From NCBI GenBank assembly GCA_947631365.1, contig CANRLB010000006.1, positions 1 through 22,903 of the forward strand: DNA of 22,903 nucleotides, in the 5' to 3' direction. Shown here piece after piece: positions 22,176 through 22,903 of this stretch (its first letter is position 1; each line of letters starts with the position of its first letter). Source of the DNA: an uncultured Bacilli bacterium (GTDB lineage: Bacteria > Bacillota_I > Bacilli_A > RF39 > UBA660). The translations under genes were made by a program, and so were the position numbers. Below the pieces are notes generated by a model. That model was given only the letters and a program-made list of their open reading frames with translations, had not been told where the DNA came from and did not search any database.

Positions 22176-22903
22176 CTATTTATGATTTACTAATTTTTCA
22201 TATTCTTTATCACTAATTTCAGTTATTTCTAATATGTATTCTTTTGAAGCGTTTAACTTTATTAATTTTTTAGCTGTGGATATTTTATTTTCTTCTATTC
22301 CTCGCTCCATTCCTTCTTCTTTAGCTTCATCAATTCTTCTTTGATAATTAATTCTATCTGATTCGATATTCCATTCTTTTAACATCTTTATTATTTCTTC
22401 CATAATCTTATCTCCTTTGGCATATTTTTTCATATCTTTCACACTTTTACTCCTTATTATTCTTAAATATGTTATAAATCTTTCTTCTTCATACTTATAA
22501 GGTATATTATCTATTAAATCATATCTTACTAAATACATTAAAATATTATCATTTATTTCTTCATTGTTAATGCTATTCTTAAGACTATAACCATTAACAA
22601 TATTATTATTGATTCTTTTAAAATTGCCTTTAATGAAATTGAGACTTATAACTTTTTTGTATTCAGTTGTTTTTATACTTTTTTCTTGACGACTATAAAG
22701 CCTACATAAATAGCCTAAACTTTTATTATAGTCTTTTTGACTAAACTTATTTTTATACATTTCAATTGATATGATAACATCATCTTTAGTTGCGGTTAAA
22801 TCACCATAATAGCTTCTAAATTTTTTATGATCAGGATTTATATAAGAATTGGGTATTAATTCGGTTATTAATCTATTATTATTATTTTTGCCTATATAAT
22901 TTA
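22176..22903 (-). CDS. Rpn/PD-(D/E)XK nuclease family protein, 5' end beyond the window
   Basis: The gene stays open to the window edge, so its start is missing; an internal ATG at 22760 is not the start. The reading upstream of that ATG includes NNRLITELIPNSYINPDHKK, then YYGDLTATKDDVIISIEMYKN. This is the family pattern D...xVxIExQ, here with Tyr in place of the usual Gln; the Asp and Glu of the nuclease core are kept. The C-terminus (RRIDEAKEEGMERGIEENK, then ISTAKKLIKLNASKEYILEI) is the charged helical tail usual in Rpn/TIGR01784-type proteins. These are recombination-promoting nucleases, often annotated as transposases and frequently variable between strains. No terminator is seen before the spo0A promoter. 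Confidence 0.75.
   Translation of the reverse strand, partial: NYIGKNNNNRLITELIPNSYINPDHKKFRSYYGDLTATKDDVIISIEMYKNKFSQKDYNKSLGYLCRLYSRQEKSIKTTEYKKVISLNFIKGNFKRINNNIVNGYSLKNSINNEEINDNILMYLVRYDLIDNIPYKYEEERFITYLRIIRSKSVKDMKKYAKGDKIMEEIIKMLKEWNIESDRINYQRRIDEAKEEGMERGIEENKISTAKKLIKLNASKEYILEITEISDKEYEKLVNHK

Noticed and set aside
1..22903. CRISPR arrays, tRNA or rRNA genes, insertion-sequence inverted repeats and riboswitches.
   Set aside because: None was seen by eye. No gap between genes exceeds about 230 nt, and the largest gap (13063-13291) is accounted for by the S10 leader, its promoter and a terminator.

Overview
The window is a dense, AT-rich bacterial chromosome segment in which every gene lies on the minus strand, so transcription runs from high to low coordinates. 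It looks like a low-GC member of the Bacillota/Mycoplasmatota branch, probably an uncultured gut-type Bacilli or RF39-like lineage. The reasons are the Firmicutes-style S10-spc-alpha order (secY-adk-map-infA-rpmJ-rpsM-rpsK-rpoA, with no rpsD between rpsK and rpoA), a four-cysteine zinc-type S14, strong purine-rich ribosome binding sites, heavy Lys/Asn/Ile use, and a spo0A gene. rpmD (L30) is missing from its usual place between rpsE and rplO, as in many Mollicutes. Unlike Mycoplasma, TGA serves as a stop: map and murL both end in TGA at their family lengths. The lineage name is inference.

Region 1 (about 1-13200) is one uninterrupted S10-spc-alpha superoperon: rpsJ, rplC, rplD, rplW, rplB, rpsS, rplV, rpsC, rplP, rpmC, rpsQ, rplN, rplX, rplE, rpsN, rpsH, rplF, rplR, rpsE, rplO, secY, adk, map, infA, rpmJ, rpsM, rpsK and a partial rpoA cut by the window edge. 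A promoter at about 13198-13227 and a roughly 130-nt, strongly foldable leader precede rpsJ. Genes are packed with gaps of 0-22 nt, and five junctions are TAATG overlaps.

Region 2 (about 13260-17400) holds a cysteine-rich exported protein with two pilin-like C-terminal membrane helices, then murL-murD2. That pair is the MurD2/MurL route, which makes the D-Glu of peptidoglycan by epimerising L-Glu after it has been attached to UDP-MurNAc-L-Ala. Each unit has its own extended -10 promoter. A terminator ends the exported-protein unit, and another separates murL from the genes upstream.

Region 3 (about 17380-21240) is a gpmI-vanY-unknown operon: cofactor-independent phosphoglycerate mutase, a membrane-anchored VanY-type DD-carboxypeptidase, and an unrecognised 449-residue membrane-anchored protein.

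Region 4 (about 21240-22903) carries spo0A, with a cluster of apparent Spo0A-binding boxes in its own promoter and a terminator over its stop codon, preceded by a 5'-truncated Rpn/PD-(D/E)XK nuclease-type gene running off the window.

Biologically, a standard ribosome and secretion operon sits beside a wall-building and wall-trimming set and the sporulation master regulator. The most notable items are murL-murD2, the spo0A box cluster, the S10 leader RNA and the repeat-bearing cysteine-rich exported protein.
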